Assembly (NCBI GenBank): GCA_951217055.1
Contig: OX578280.1
Location: forward strand, 36,469,628-36,533,627
Direction: 5' to 3'
Source of the DNA: Gerris lacustris
Lineage: Eukaryota > Arthropoda > Insecta > Hemiptera > Gerridae
Length of the DNA: 64,000 bases
Under the pieces are notes generated by a model, which saw nothing but the letters and a program-made list of their open reading frames with translations, searched no databases and was not told the DNA's origin. Position numbers and translations under genes: made by a program. Below, piece after piece: positions 24,888-38,050 of this stretch. How positions within the stretch are numbered: the stretch's first letter is position 1; every line of letters starts with the position of its first letter.

Positions 24888-26968
24888 CAGTGTCGGACTG
24901 GTAGCTTTCTGGGCCATCGGCAAAATTTAGTCATGGGCCCCCTCCCATTTTTGTAATTTTTATAGTGAATATACATCATAGTAATTTTGTAGAGGATTAA
25001 TTATCGAATATTAACTATGATGTCATATACCCTAGTTAGGCCACAATGTTTTTTTTTTTTTGTTTTTTTTCTCTTAAAGAAAAGGTTTTTTTTATATTTA
25101 TTTAATATAAGAATCTAATTTTAAAACATTATTTTACAACATAATGTCAATATTTAATAAACGAAAAATCAAACTTGATTTGAAGAAAATTACTTTGAAG
25201 AGTCAATAAAGTAGGCTTTCATAACAATAAAGCTGTGGTTGAAATTGATATTTTAACTATTTTCTTGATATTGTTAATATATATGATTTACATCATTCGT
25301 TTTTTCCTATATAACTTAAAAATTCCTGGCCGAGAAAATATCCAGAATATCTTAGGCTGATTGAGAAACAGATCATACAAATATATGACAGGCTTTATCT
25401 TGCAAAATACTAGGCAGGAATAAAATGTTTAAGCAAATTTTTTTATTTGAAAAATAAATTTTCCGACCATATTCATTACTTCTGGGATCGTCGACCTAAA
25501 TTCTAGAGCTGAAAAATCTTGCCACTTTTTAATTCATGGTCCAAATGTCACCAAATTTAGTATACAGCCACTAATTGACACTAACAAAATGAATCCAAAA
25601 AAAAATCCATTTAAACCATTTAAATTCAGTGGTTTCCGGTTACTTTATAGATTTCCCTAAATTTTTGGGGCACTCCCGAACGTGCTCATATTTATTGTTG
25701 TGAAGGAAACCCTAATAAATATTTGTGTGCGAAAAATGATGTTGCTAAAACTTATAGTGTGCGAGAAAAAAATATTAAAGTTCGAAGAATTTCGACTTCT
25801 AAAATTCAAAAACCCGGTTTTTGGGGCCTCCATAATATATTTTGGGCGGTCGGAGTAAATAATTTGTTTTTTTTTCATCCGGTCAGTTGGGGTCCACGAA
25901 AAATTCCTTTTGATCCAGATCGCTGAGGACCTCCGTTTCCAAAATACGCAGGAAAAGGAATTTCAAGATTTTTTCCCTCTTTTTAAAAAAGCCTCGGAAA
26001 AACCGTGAACGGGCAACTTTACACTTAATATTTTTTTAGAGGGATACCCCAGGCTTTTAGAAAACAACGAGTAAATTTTCGATTTTTTTTTTTTTTTTTT
26101 CCGGCAAGTAAGAGTCGTGAAAACGCGGTTGGCACGGCACAGCATTGGATAAAAATATTTAATAAACAGGTCAAGTGTGTGCTAGTCAGCACACAGCGAG
26201 GGCAACCCTGTATAGTTGTAGGCCGTAGGCAACCCTGTATAGTTTAAGTAGTACCGATTGATGGTGTTTTTTAAAATGCTAAAAAGCTTACTTTGAACTA
26301 TCCTATGGGTCTGATATTCTCAAAACACATAAACAAACTTCTGATAAAGTATTTTTTGCCACTGAAGCGGACTACAACCATATAAATACATCGAAAAGAC
26401 CATAGTTATAAAAAAACGTATTTTGCCAATAAAAAATAAAATAATATTTTTTTCGAAATTTCCAAAAAGTGGTATCTTTACTTTTGGTCGAAGAATGTTC
26501 AGGAATTTTTTCAGATTTTTTGCACTTCACATAAGCGAGATAGAGGGGGGGGGGACACGTTTGACACCCACTTCAAACTTGCCTACGCTCGCCCTATCAA
26601 AGTTATAAACAAAGAATTATATATTTTTGTAATCAGCTCGACGTACCCTTTCATATGCCCCCTCACGGTGTCGAAAAAAAAAAAAATTTAACCCTTAAGT
26701 TTTTTTACCCTAATATTTTTTTTTAAGTCACTATATTTTTAACATATGTGGGCAGGTACAAGACACATACATGCCAAATTTCAAAGTGATCGGACGAAAA
26801 GTGTAGCAGGCGACAGGACGGACGGACAGTCACACACAGGAAAATATAAGGGTCCTTGGTTTTGCCTACGGACCCTAAAAACGATTATTCTTTTTTAACT
26901 TCCTTGGCCCCTTGAGCCTGTGGACCCTCGGCAAATGCCGACTTGCGGACCTGGCCAGTCCGACACTT
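24888..26968. mobile_element. hAT-type element, 2.08 kb, with 8-bp target duplication
   Basis: The left end begins cagtgtcggactgg and the right end is its complement (ccagtccgacact) with the outermost base changed. The 8-bp duplication CCTATGTC lies on both sides (24880-24887 and 26969-26976), which is the hAT signature. No transposase is readable. The interior carries a tail of another repeat (about 26700-26880, with gacggacggacag and a 'cctacggaccctaaaaa' end), a short tandem duplication of 'ggcaaccctgtatagtt' (about 26200-26240), and homopolymer runs. Confidence 0.85.
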
Positions 26969-26976
26969 CCTATGTC

Positions 26977-27662
26977 AATCTCAAACATTTTTTCTTAGGA
27001 AAATATATTTGCTAATAAGTTGAAACTAAATTATCAACCCTTTTAATTTGACATTTACATAAAAAAGGTATTATAATACAATCGTGCTACCGTATGTGAG
27101 GGTCCACTATGTGCAGTTGACCGCAGAACAAGAAAAATAAATCATCAGAATTAATTATATGTTATGTAATTGATCTATCTCACTACTTTCTTTCTCATTA
27201 CAGTTATGCTGTTGCTGAATTATAAATATATGTTGAGTAAGGTACGTTTATATATACTCTCTTCTGCATAAACTCAAATAAATTTGATGTTCGCTCTTGG
27301 CTCTTAGCCCAGGAGAAGTTTGAAACATAATAATTACGAACATGGGAACACAATTGTATGTATATAGGAAGAGGAAGAGTCCAAATAAAACTTTAAATCT
27401 TGTTTCTTCTGAAGAAACGCTAACTATCATACAGATAGCCAGGTACAGGTGCAGGATGGGGTTAGAGGAGATAATGACGTACTTACACACATCAATTAAT
27501 ACATCAAGAACTTGAGAGGCTAGACGTATCATGATTTCAAAGGTATTGAAAATTAAAACTATTTCACATTCCATTGATAATTGAACTTCAGACTATGGTA
27601 CCCCTTTTGATAACGTGACCTCGCAAGTTATGTTAATTTAACCAAAATTTATTTATACAAAG
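26977..27662. other. Gene-free stretch
   Basis: Contains a 108-codon minus-strand hydrophobic frame (27574-27248) without a recognisable family motif; see rejected items. Confidence 0.4.
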
Positions 27663-27670
27663 GATAGTTA

Positions 27671-27891
27671 GGTAAATTCTAAATTCGGATTGTACGTGCC
27701 CCCACTTTGAGGTTAGGTGATAAAATCCCGTATATTATATTAAAAACCTTAATTTTGTGTACCCTTTTGTGTACTCCAACATATTTTTAGACAAAGGGAT
27801 ATAAACTCTCCTATGAACAAATCATACATATATAATTTCTCTCAAATCAAGTAGGAAAAATTTCTGGGGCATGTACAATCCGAATTAGCCA
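27671..27891. mobile_element. hAT-like MITE, 221 bp (same family as 42996-43462)
   Basis: Inverted ends ggtaaattctaaattcggat and complement of ggctaattcggattgtacat; GATAGTTA occurs on both sides (27663-27670 and 27892-27899) with one extra base at the right. The interior 'cactttgaggttaggtgata' matches the second copy at 43 kb. Confidence 0.75.
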
Positions 27892-27899
27892 GATAGTTA

Positions 27900-28820
27900 T
27901 CTATCTAGTGTATAGTAGTGATAATATTTCTGAGTCTAATAATATCTATTGGGCAGGGGTACTGTATTCTGTAGTTTTACCCCATTTACAAAAGTGGTAG
28001 CAATATCAGAATGATCTAAAGCTGCACAGGCTTGTTCTTGAATCTAGGTCAGTTCTTAAAACTGGAAAATGAAATTATAACGCTTCATCATTTAACCTCA
28101 AAATGCATTTGATTTGGTTTTGATTCCAAAAATTATTAAAATGTCCTTCTAAGTCATAATGTATACTTAGCCTACATCATTAATTATTGCATATTAATTA
28201 TATTAATAATCGAAATTATACCATTTTTTTTTCATTCTAATATAAAAATCACATCTCCATTTCCAACAGTATAGAACTGGAGATACCAAGAATTAAGAGA
28301 ATACACAACTTACCAAGATGAAAAGAGTAAGCTGATTCATCACTGAGATGCACTGGGTATGTTGTTATGTTATAACTGACTAACTGGTCGACATTATATC
28401 AGACGTATATTTTTAGTATAAGAAAAATTCCCGACATTTTAAAAAGATTTTTCTTGATCAAATTTAAAAGATTTGGTGAAAGGAAAAAAACCAGGGCCTG
28501 CAACTTAAAATAAATTAACAGGAAAAAATATATCTATTTAAAGATCTGTACCAATGAAAAGTGCAACCCTGAGTGTTCATTGGACTTGGACAGCTGATCG
28601 TTTCCTATCCTGTTGATTTCTCTTCTCCTGTTTTTAAATTTGTTTTCTATTTATTTATTTCGTTAATAGTTTGCTACTCAGTATTCTTTTATGCTAAATA
28701 ACTTTTAATATTTAGGCAGTGAATTGTGTCGTATGAATTTGTATTTTGTTATTGACCGTGTATTTTAGTTTGGTACATTTTTAGTTCAAAGGCTCCGTAA
28801 GTAGGACGATACTTATATTA
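27900..28820 (+). other. hook 5' flank, probable promoter and 5' UTR
   Basis: The 900 bases upstream of the hook start codon. I see no clear TATA box at a defined distance or initiator that would fix the transcription start. No repeat with clear ends. Confidence 0.35.
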
Positions 28821-29408
28821 ATGGCAAAAAGAGAGCTTCACGAAATCCTCTTCAAATGGCTTCAAACATTGGATTTGAAAACGAGCTTCAAAACTGTCAT
28901 GGATTTATCAGACGGCGTTGCAATGGCCCAGGCTTTAAATCAAATAGATCCCGAATGGTTTCCTGACGGTTGGCTTTTCAAAATCAAAACTGATACAGGT
29001 AGCAATTGGAGATTAAAGTTGAGTAACCTAAAAAAAATATTGGAACAGGTATTGGATTATTATCAAGAATGCTTCAATCAACTTTTAGTTGATTTCCGGA
29101 AACCAGATGTTGTAAAAATTGGAGATCAGGGTGATCCTATTGAAACAGGTAGACTTCTACAGTTGATTTTAGGATGTGCAGTCAACTGCCCTAATAAACA
29201 AACTTATATCGAACGGATAATGGATATGGCTGAAAGTGAACAGAGAGTGCTCATGGAATGCATACAAGAATTAGACAGTGAAAGAGCTCTTAGTTTTTCA
29301 GCAAGTCTTCACCTAGAGCCCCAAGTAGAACAGCTCCTTGCACAGATAGCCGAGGCTAATTCTTCAAGAGACAAGTTGCAACAAAAATATAATGAACTTG
29401 AACTGCAG
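28821..29408 (+). CDS. hook: Hook microtubule/dynein adaptor, coding exon 1 (residues 1-196)
   Basis: This exon encodes the N-terminal globular Hook domain, a calponin-homology-like fold that in the family binds the dynein light intermediate chain and lets Hook join dynein-dynactin to endosomal cargo. Visible family motifs are SDGVAMAQALNQIDPEWF (residues 30-47), GSNWRLKLSNLKKIL (60-74) and GRLLQLILGCAVNCPNKQ (110-127), the last being the most characteristic. The coiled coil begins near residue 165. The ATG at 28821 is chosen because MAKRELHEILFKWLQTLDL lines up with the known start of the domain. The exon ends in a phase-0 donor, aactgcag|gtataaag, after LELQ. No coding match is seen upstream, so any earlier exon would be 5' untranslated. 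Family identity is near certain; exact start is likely. Confidence 0.95.
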
Positions 29409-29488
29409 GTATAAAGAACAAATATTGCTCCTTTTTTTTATAATGTATGATTTTTTGTTGGTTGAACTTGGCTTCCCGTTGGTCCTGA

Positions 29489-29838
29489 CTAAAGTTATAT
29501 AGAATAGACAAGTTGTTGACGTTTGAATTCTTGGGTTGAAAAAAGTCATGTTTTTTTCTCCCCCTAGAGTGTAGCCCCACCAGTATGGGGGCTATTTCTT
29601 CGATCAATTATCTATTAATAATAATTATTGAGTGTTTATTAAAATTACTGCAAATATAAATTAAAAGATAATTATTAAGTTAAACAAATTATAAAAGTTA
29701 CGAGATTGTAATATAGTTGTGTATAAAAGTAACCCCCATACAAATTGCATTGCTGCTTGGTGGAAAAATTGAAACTAAATACATTAAACTAAAGAAAATG
29801 CTCCAGTGCAACAACTTGTCTATTCTATATAACTTTAG
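29489..29838. mobile_element. MITE, 350 bp, with 6-bp target duplication
   Basis: Perfect 30-bp inverted repeats (left ctaaagttatatagaatag, onward to gacaagttgttg; right its complement) flanked by TCCTGA on both sides (29483-29488, 29839-29844). It inserted just 80 bases inside the hook intron. Superfamily not assigned. Confidence 0.85.
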
Positions 29839-30035
29839 TCCTGACCTTATCCATGATACATAAATATGTACATATTAAAAGGTTGTTTAGATTTCGACTA
29901 TTGGATATTAAACTTCTATATACAGGAAAGATTATATTTCTTTGTCTACAGAACTAGGACAATGGGACATCACCCCAAATGTAATTTTTTTTTTTTTTTC
30001 CCGAGCCTTAAACAGCAAAAAATGCCACGGGTTAA

Positions 30036-30145
30036 GCGCTCACGAAGAGTAAAAAAGTAAGGATAGTAAGTGTTCAGGAAGAGTAGAAAAGTAAGGATAA
30101 AGCGTTCAGGAAGAGTAAAGAAGTAAAGGATAAAGGATAAGATAT
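30036..30145. repeat. Minisatellite, about 33-bp unit, three copies
   Basis: Three tandem units of the form gcgttcaggaagagtaaa followed by aagtaaggata, starting at about 30036, 30070 and 30102, with a few differences. It lies in the hook intron. Confidence 0.75.
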
Positions 30146-30313
30146 GTCAGGTAAAAATAGGAAGTTTTAAATATTATAGAGTAAATTGAAGTGTTAATGT
30201 ATCCCTTTTTCTTAACAGTTTATTTGACAAGCCTAGCTATTAGAATATATTTATATTATGGTGGCCATTGTCAAATAGAGTACTTTTCTATTTAAGGTAT
30301 ATGATTATTTGGT

Positions 30314-30590
30314 AGGGATCCCTGGGGTAGCATTGCTATCGCATTCGCCTGTCATGCAGGAGGTTGCAGGTTTGATTCCCAACAGTAGCAAGGAGTCTAA
30401 TGACTTAGACCTGTATTCAGGCTATATAAATAGGTAGCTACTTTAGTGAAGTGGCCTCCATCCCGTTATGGAGGCCAATACTAAGGTTTTTACACCTGAT
30501 GGAGTGCCATGCCAACCCCTTGTCATCCATTACATGAATAGTTAAGCCCATTGGCAGGCCCAAGCCCATCACGAGCTGTTGTGCCAAATA
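30314..30590 (+). mobile_element. tRNA-Asp-like SINE in the hook intron
   Basis: The head, gggatccctggggtagcatt, continues through cgcctgtcatgcagg, which resembles a tRNA-Asp anticodon arm with GTC in the loop, to ggtttgattccc, a B box with one change. The body is unrelated to tRNA and ends near 'cgagctgttgtgcc'. Same orientation as hook. I did not find a clear target duplication, so the 3' limit is approximate. Confidence 0.7.
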
Positions 30591-31924
30591 TTATAATTTT
30601 TTTATTGTGATTGTATGGTAAATTTGTTGGTTAATATTTACTCAGATAATTGCCTGCAATATTGATATAGACCTACTGCACATAGATCTATTATATTTAA
30701 GACTAGGGAATTATCACTATGGAACGTAATAGTGATAATATTGCTCGATTAAACTGTTCCATAACTATTTTTATTTTGGTGTTTTTATGCTCCTATGGCC
30801 AGTTAATGTCATATAGGGAATTATATTTTTATTAATAATCTAAGTAATCTCAGACTTGTTATACGCAAGTTTGCAGGTATTTACTTTAATCATAATATCA
30901 ATATACTGTCATTCTCAGGTTTTTTTTTTATCATTGATCCCTACTAACAATTGATTTCAAATCCTTTAATCCCATTTTTCCCCAAATTTACATTTATTTC
31001 TTTTACGCCTATTTATAAATGCCATTATGTTATCTCCATCAGTTTGCTGGGCCTGTGAAAACTGTTTCCTTTCAGCCAAAATGAATGTCTTATGTCCATA
31101 ATGCTTTGTCTGCATTACCCTGATTTCGGAGTTGGATGCACCCCTAAATGACTGTATTCTGAAATAGTTGGCAACATTCTTAAACGCAGCTGCACCAATT
31201 TAGACAGCAATAATAAGTCCCTAGCTGGTTCCATAAGGAATAATACCTCTCTTAGAGACCGAAAGTTCCTTTTGGATTGGTTTTTGTCTTCTTCAGACAC
31301 TATATCAATGCCATGAACATGAAAGTGTAGTTCTGTTCAAACAACTCATAAATCCTTGTAGTATTCTTACTTAAATCTTTCAAGTGGGAAAATTGATGTT
31401 TATATTAATTGTAAATCTAGCTTGAACTCAAAATTTTTCAGATAAAAACTTTTTTTTTACTACAAATATTTTATAATGAATATAGTTTTGTAAAATACCA
31501 TCCCATCTGATAAGTGGCAACAATGCCAACGGTTTTGGTTCAAATAAAAATATTTTAGACTCAGAAAGATAAAACATAAAATCATCAAAATTTGTTCCCA
31601 TAAAATATTAGAAAACATTCCAATTAATAATAATTAATATTGATAGGGATTATTCAGAGGGTTTCTTCATTTACTCATTGATAGTATAAAATAAACTAGG
31701 TATACAAATAATATTGTATGGGCCATGATTAAAATTAAACAAACAACTGCACAATAAGATATTCATAGCATATAACTACAAACTAGTTTTAAAAATGAAT
31801 CAATAGGGAGATAAAAATCAATGCCTCTCCACAAATTAAATTTTAATTTCAAAACAAACTTTCGGTTTCTTGGTCATCATCATCAGAGGATATATATGTA
31901 TATTGTAAATACCCTGCCATTTTA

Positions 31925-33406
31925 CTCTAGTGTCGATTATCTGAACATCAGTTATCTGAATATTCAATTATCTGAACTGGATTCATGAAAAAAAATAATA
32001 AAATAAATAAATTTGAAGCCACTACTTAATTATTCCTGAAAAAGAGTGTGACCTGTATACAGGGTGACCCGCGATAAAATGTCATAATAAAACTGGTGGA
32101 TTCAACAAAAAAATGTCGAGTAAGTATATGGGCATTCCTCAATAGTTCTCGAGGTATCAATTATTATTATTATTATTATTTATTTTTTTTTTTTCAGTTT
32201 CACAAAAATTTCCAAAAAAAGCATAATATCTCAAAAACTAAATAAGAGAGAAATTGGGATAAGGGACAATTTTAAAGAACATTTAAAAACCTTTTAGAAT
32301 CAATCATTCATTTTCAAAATATCAGCTGCAAAGCATCTTTTAAGTCCTGTTAGATTTAAACATTTTGATTTTTTAAAATTCGACCATGAAATTCCAGAGC
32401 TTTCTACTCTTAATTGAGGGATGTTAGAAATATAGCCAATCCAGGAAAAACTTCTGCTTTTCATAAGCTTTTGAATGGTATAATTCAAGTTTAAGGTTAA
32501 TGGACTCTTTTCTGAAGTATGGTGGATTGAATGTTACCAAGCGTGAAATTTGTAAGGAATGGACAGGATCTCAACCAATTCTTGTCAAATGTAAAAATAG
32601 TGTCCCCAAACGAAACCACAACACTTTAGGTTCTTTTAGGATATTTGACACTGAACAAAAAAGTATCTATAAAAAAAGATCTGTAAAGGCTTCGTTTACG
32701 AGATATTCGCAAAAAAACACAATTTTTTTAGGTATACCCTTAAAATTCAAAATACTATCCTTCTTACCATAAAACACCTTGAAGTAAACCTTGTAGAGAA
32801 TCGAATCATACTAATTCTTGTTCGCTACATCAAAATCCTTAAGGCATTAGAGCATTGATGGAGATCATCTTAATGAATTAACTAATAAAGTAACAGGGAA
32901 ATAGAACTTTCTGATTTTCAGAAATTTCGTTGATAATCAGAGGTTTGTTGTTCAGAGCTGGGTTGGGTATCATTCAATAAAAAAGTACATTCTTTACCAG
33001 GTTTGCTTCTTGATGTTTTCTGGTAAGAAGCTTAGTATTTGAAAATTTTAAGGATAGACCTCAAGAAGTGGTGGCTTATTTAGTTTTTGAGACATGCATT
33101 TTTTGGAAATTTTCGTGAAACACTCTGAAAAAAGGTATAAATCGATATCTCAAGAACTATTGAGAAATGGGCATATGCTTAATCAACATTTTTTGTTGCA
33201 TTTGGCCCATAAAATCCACCAGTTTCCTAATGACATTTCACTGCGGGTCACCCTGTATTTTTCTCTATCGATAAATAAACAAATATGCTTTTTTTACAGT
33301 GATTGATTTATTTTTTATCTTTCCTTTTTTTAATTCTATATATGGGGGATTTTGGTTGTCCGAACCACCCTACTCACCTTTATTTTAGATAATTGACGCT
33401 CTACTG
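31925..33406. mobile_element. pogo/Tigger-like relic interrupted by a mariner-type element
   Basis: The ends (left ctctagtgtcgattatctga; right ...aattgacgctctactg) are imperfect inverted repeats of the Tigger type, with TA on both sides. Without the nested 32060-33255 copy, only about 286 bases remain. Subterminal 'ttatctgaa' repeats are seen at the left end. No transposase remains. Confidence 0.65.
32060..33255. mobile_element. Mariner-type inverted-repeat element nested in hook intron
   Basis: Ends cagggtgacccgcgataaaa and its near-complement (ctgcgggtcaccctg) are flanked by TA on each side. It is a second copy of the 14770-16327 family with its central spacer in opposite orientation and most of one arm missing. 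It sits inside a Tigger-like relic. Confidence 0.85.
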
Positions 33407-33951
33407 TAAATTAAACCATCAGTATCAGTCTCAGATTTTTTTTTCATGTTACACCTCAACAAAGTCTTGCCTTTACCTTTATAATGTAGTTTCCTGGTAC
33501 TCAAGATTTTTTAGTTTCTATGGGGTGAACTGTGTGTAACCCCTGTTTGTATAAGAAACTGCTGCTAACTTTAATGAATTGTTTATGCCAATAACGATCA
33601 TGTCTGATTATGATTTGTAGCTTAGCCACTTTTTAGGTCCTGGTGGCAGAGCCTTTAGAATGTTTAGGCAAAAGCATTAGTTGGTTTCCTACAGTGCCTG
33701 TTATCTCTTATCAGTGTTTGCCTATGTTTGAAAAACCTAATATATAATATGTAGGATCTCCCTCTATTATATTAACTACCATAATTACAAATAAAGATTT
33801 AAAATGCACTCATAAGAGTTGTGGTTGAGAGTGTTTCAAATAAATGTTTGAAACTATAGTTATTATTATTCTCAAAATTTAGATGTTTTTTTTGTTTTTT
33901 TTAGAAACTATAACTTAGTTTACTTATTTATTTTTTTTTATCTTAATTTAG

Positions 33952-35376
33952 ATCCAAGTACTTCAAGAAGATAAAACAGCATTAATTGATGAAAAGAAAA
34001 AGCTATTGGATGAAATGCAATCCAACATTGACTCTGGGGCCGGTTATATGCGCAGACAAATGGACCTTTTAAAAGAAGAACTATTCAAAATAGAAACATC
34101 TAGAGATGACTACAAAGCTAAAGTGGAACAGCAGGAAAAGGAACTCGCAGATCTCAAATTTAAATTGGATGAGCTTCAGAAGAGTGCTACAGAAGCAAGG
34201 CATTTGAAGGATGAAGTAGATATTTTAAGGGAAACTGCCGATAAAGTTGAAAAATACGAAGCTACACTTCACTCCTATAAAAAGAAACTTGAAGAAACAG
34301 GCGATTTAAAACGAGAATTAAAGCAACTCGAAATGAAAAATTTAACTTATATCCAACAAAATATGGAACTTGAAGAAGAGTTGAAGAAAACAGGGTTTTG
34401 GAAAAATCAGTTTGAAGTTTATAAAAAACAGGTTGGAGAATTGCAAGAAAAATTAGATGAAGAAACTAAACGAGCTGATAAACTTCAGTATGAAGTCAAA
34501 TCTATTCAAGATAAATTGACAGCTGTCAATCGAGAGAAAGAACGGCTCATAATGGAAAGAGATTCCCTAAAAGAAGCTAATGAAGAGTTAAAATGTCTTC
34601 AACTTCAGACATCCGGTAATGAAGTATCTGCTATAGATGAGAATTCAGGTGCTGAAGATTTAGTTATTTCTAATGCTGAGTTAAGGCAGAAACTAGTAAG
34701 GTTAAAACATGAGAACAACATGTTAAAAATGAATCAAAAGTCTGATGATACGGACTCTCTTTCTGTTCTCCAGCAGCTGTTGGAAGATACAAAAGAACAG
34801 CTGGAGAAAGTGAGGAGAGAAAATAGAGAAGCCAACCAAAAAATAATTGTTTTAGAAGGAGAGATGAAGGATATTTTAGCTGGTGGGGATTCACAAGGTG
34901 GTACGAACAAAGTAATAGAAATGCAACAACTTCTCCAACGAGAAAGGCAGAGGTTTGCCGTACTTCTTGAAGAAAAAGAAACTCAAATAGCCGATAATAA
35001 ACAAGTTATCGGACTTATGCAAGAGAAACTAAGCCAAAAAGAATTGGAATTGCAAGAGGCAGACGACAGACATAAGAAGTACATAGAAAAGGCAAAAAGT
35101 GTTATAAGAGTTTTTGACCCAACACTAGGTGTCGGTGAGGATAGCATATTGAGGAATCAACTTCTTGAAAATCAAAAGCAACTAAAAGATTTACAGGGTG
35201 AACACCAAGCTCGAGAATTGAGGGAACAACTAATCACAACAAACTACCACAACTTGGCTCAAGTTAAATATAGAGACAGTGTTGAACAACGTCTTGCCAG
35301 CTTTAGCAGTCCTCAAACGTTCCTATCCCGTCAGAGACAATACTCTACTCGCAAACCATCTTACAATACTAAGTAA
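33952..35376 (+). CDS. hook: Hook microtubule/dynein adaptor, coding exon 2 (residues 197-670)
   Basis: A pyrimidine-rich tract and tcttaatttag acceptor precede this exon, which joins exon 1 in phase 0 as ELQ-IQVLQEDKTALIDEKKK. Together the exons give a 670-residue protein, close to fly Hook (about 680) and a little shorter than human HOOK1 (about 730). Nearly all of the exon is a charged, heptad-rich coiled coil for dimerisation (about residues 197-590). YMRRQMDLLKEEL lies just inside its start and KYIEKAKSVIRVFDP marks the conserved C-terminal region. The tail contains RLASFSSPQTFLSRQRQ, a counterpart of the conserved RLAS...SFLARQRQ end of Hook proteins; this region binds the FTS/FHIP cargo partners in the family. 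No internal stop or frameshift is seen. The stop is TAA at 35374-35376. The whole coiled coil in one exon is notable but not impossible for insects. Confidence 0.94.
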   Translation: MQVLQEDKTALIDEKKKLLDEMQSNIDSGAGYMRRQMDLLKEELFKIETSRDDYKAKVEQQEKELADLKFKLDELQKSATEARHLKDEVDILRETADKVEKYEATLHSYKKKLEETGDLKRELKQLEMKNLTYIQQNMELEEELKKTGFWKNQFEVYKKQVGELQEKLDEETKRADKLQYEVKSIQDKLTAVNREKERLIMERDSLKEANEELKCLQLQTSGNEVSAIDENSGAEDLVISNAELRQKLVRLKHENNMLKMNQKSDDTDSLSVLQQLLEDTKEQLEKVRRENREANQKIIVLEGEMKDILAGGDSQGGTNKVIEMQQLLQRERQRFAVLLEEKETQIADNKQVIGLMQEKLSQKELELQEADDRHKKYIEKAKSVIRVFDPTLGVGEDSILRNQLLENQKQLKDLQGEHQARELREQLITTNYHNLAQVKYRDSVEQRLASFSSPQTFLSRQRQYSTRKPSYNTK

Positions 35377-37440
<2,064 letters not shown>

Positions 37441-37584
37441 AAAGTCAGTATTTTTATTATGACTAATTTTGTCTCAAAGTGTGTTTATTGAGTTTCTTTT
37501 AACTCACTGTATATTTGAAGTTTAATGTGCAATACTAAAACTGCAAATTGTCTAATTTCAGAAGTATAATATTCAAATTTTAAT

Positions 37585-37601
37585 CCCCCCCCCCCCCCCC
37601 C
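37585..37601. repeat. Poly-C tract
   Basis: Seventeen C residues in otherwise AT-rich DNA. Confidence 0.95.
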
Positions 37602-38050
37602 TATCAACAACCCTTAAATTTAAACAACTTGGAATTGGTTAATCATTCTTAAAAATAGAAGTATTTCATTTTAATTATCTACCCTTAATTACTGTTTATT
37701 TTTATTATTTTTTTTTAAATTTTATGTATAATATAGAAAATAAATGTTGTAGATTAAAAATGTGTAGTATGTGTTAATATTCAATTAATTCATTTATATT
37801 TTTATCATTTCTTTTAAGCCATAATTATAAGAAAATCTTAATAAATGTTTAGTTTGTTTTGTGTGAAAATAAAAATTAGAAAATAAAAATTAAATAAATT
37901 AATACATAGCAGAAGTCCTCTTATCCAGCCTTATTTGGAAGTGACCTTTCATACGACTCCCATGCCTTTTTAACTTGGTATATAATGGCTAAAAGTTCTA
38001 GTTATCACTGTCATTATTGATTTCTTTTAGAATACTGTACATATACAATA

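Larger units (their letters stand above)
29409..33951 (+). other. hook intron (4.5 kb, transposon-rich)
   Basis: A GT-AG phase-0 intron (gtataaag ... tttatcttaatttag). It carries, in order, a 350-bp MITE, a three-unit minisatellite, a tRNA-Asp-like SINE and a pogo/Tigger-type relic containing a nested mariner-like element. No coding exon is visible within it, and the protein is continuous across the junction. Confidence 0.9.

Noticed and set aside
27248..27574. Minus-strand 108-codon hydrophobic frame, considered as a chemoreceptor exon
   Set aside because: No receptor signature such as a TYxxxxxQF end is present, no splice partners were found, and long hydrophobic frames arise easily in AT-rich DNA.
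29356..29607. Minus-strand frames across the exon 1/intron boundary of hook
   Set aside because: They overlap the true exon and the MITE end and match no family.
34670..34894. Minus-strand frame of 74 codons within hook exon 2
   Set aside because: Shadow of the Hook coding sequence on the opposite strand.
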